DNA of 64,000 nt from the NCBI GenBank assembly GCA_003389385.1, contig QQVM01000003.1, positions 95,613 to 159,612 of the forward strand. The letters are read 5' to 3'. The stretch comes from Bacteroidota bacterium. Its GTDB lineage: Bacteria; Bacteroidota; Bacteroidia; AKYH767-A; 2013-40CM-41-45. Positions 63,962 through 64,000 of this stretch are shown piece by piece. The notes under the pieces are model-generated. The model made no database searches and was not told the origin of the DNA. It saw only the letters and a list, made by a program, of their open reading frames with translations. The position numbers and the translations under genes were made by a program. Each line of letters opens with the position of its first letter. Positions within the stretch are counted from its first letter, which is position 1.

Positions 63962-64000
63962 CGTTATTGGTATAATCTTGTTTGAAACGATTGCATCTGA

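Noticed and set aside
1..64000. tRNA genes, CRISPR arrays, insertion sequences, prophage genes or frameshifted pseudogenes
   Set aside because: I looked in the gaps and at gene ends on both strands and saw no cloverleaf, spaced direct repeats, transposase motifs or broken frames.

Overview
The window looks like chromosomal DNA of a member of the Bacteroidota with moderate G+C. The signs are a C-terminal sorting domain of the type IX secretion kind (48230-49207), the chain purH-mreB-mreC-mreD-mrdA-rodA, an lptC/CNNM/PpiD envelope block, many lipoproteins with short signal peptides, A-rich starts without clear Shine-Dalgarno sequences, and promoters of the TTTG-N19..21-TAnnTTTG type (best case upstream of rplU). 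I see no tRNA, rRNA, CRISPR array, insertion sequence or phage gene. Coding density is very high and almost everything is housekeeping or envelope biology.

Layout. 1-4.4 kb (+): end of a sensor histidine kinase, a GT11-type fucosyltransferase, gpmI and an M20 dipeptidase. 4.4-8.7 kb (-): EamA permease, a DEAD-box-family helicase with a DEAE motif, and an M13 peptidase lipoprotein. 8.9-14.2 kb (+): envelope block of lptC, a small two-helix membrane protein, a CNNM/CorC protein, a neutral zinc peptidase and a PpiD-like foldase. 14.4-15.4 kb (-): two tandem lipoproteins with CxxCH haem sites (P460-like). 15.5-22.8 kb (-): the cell-shape cluster rodA, mrdA, mreD, mreC, mreB, then purH. 23-26.3 kb (+): an orphan MacB/FtsX-type permease and a NodB-fold lipoprotein whose metal ligands look replaced. 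26.3-31.6 kb: mfd (-), an outer-membrane protein (+), fbp (-). 31.8-34.8 kb (+): serA, a GNAT acetyltransferase and aspartate kinase. 34.8-40.9 kb (-): a likely operon serS, TPR protein, DUF4286 protein, DUF1571-LysM protein, rsmA, 2-hydroxyacid dehydrogenase. 41-45.1 kb: nitroreductase (-), DUF2461 protein, GT2 transferase and a GT-C-like membrane protein with a ricin-type lectin domain inside it (+). 45.2-45.9 kb (-): rpmA and rplU. 46-52.7 kb (+): a YyaL/DUF255 protein, a sorting-domain protein and pyruvate carboxylase. 52.7-55.3 kb: three exported proteins (-), two of them paralogues, divergent from a LuxR-type regulator (+) across a 324-base gap holding dyads. 55.2-58.8 kb (-): tsaB, an efflux adaptor and a TolC-like protein. 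58.9-63.9 kb (-): a conserved protein with possible kinase-like motifs, and full-length metH.

How the genes fit together. Metabolic genes cover lower glycolysis and gluconeogenesis (gpmI, fbp, pyruvate carboxylase), serine and aspartate-family amino acids (serA, lysC, metH) and purines (purH). The envelope theme is strong: LPS transport, peptidoglycan elongation, outer-membrane protein folding, efflux, and surface glycans. The observations I rate highest are the lectin nested in a GT-C-like protein, the apparently dead NodB-fold lipoprotein, the paired CX5C exported proteins beside a pseudo-receiver LuxR regulator, and the possible kinase-like fold at 58908-59948. None of these was checked by a database search; they rest on motif reading.
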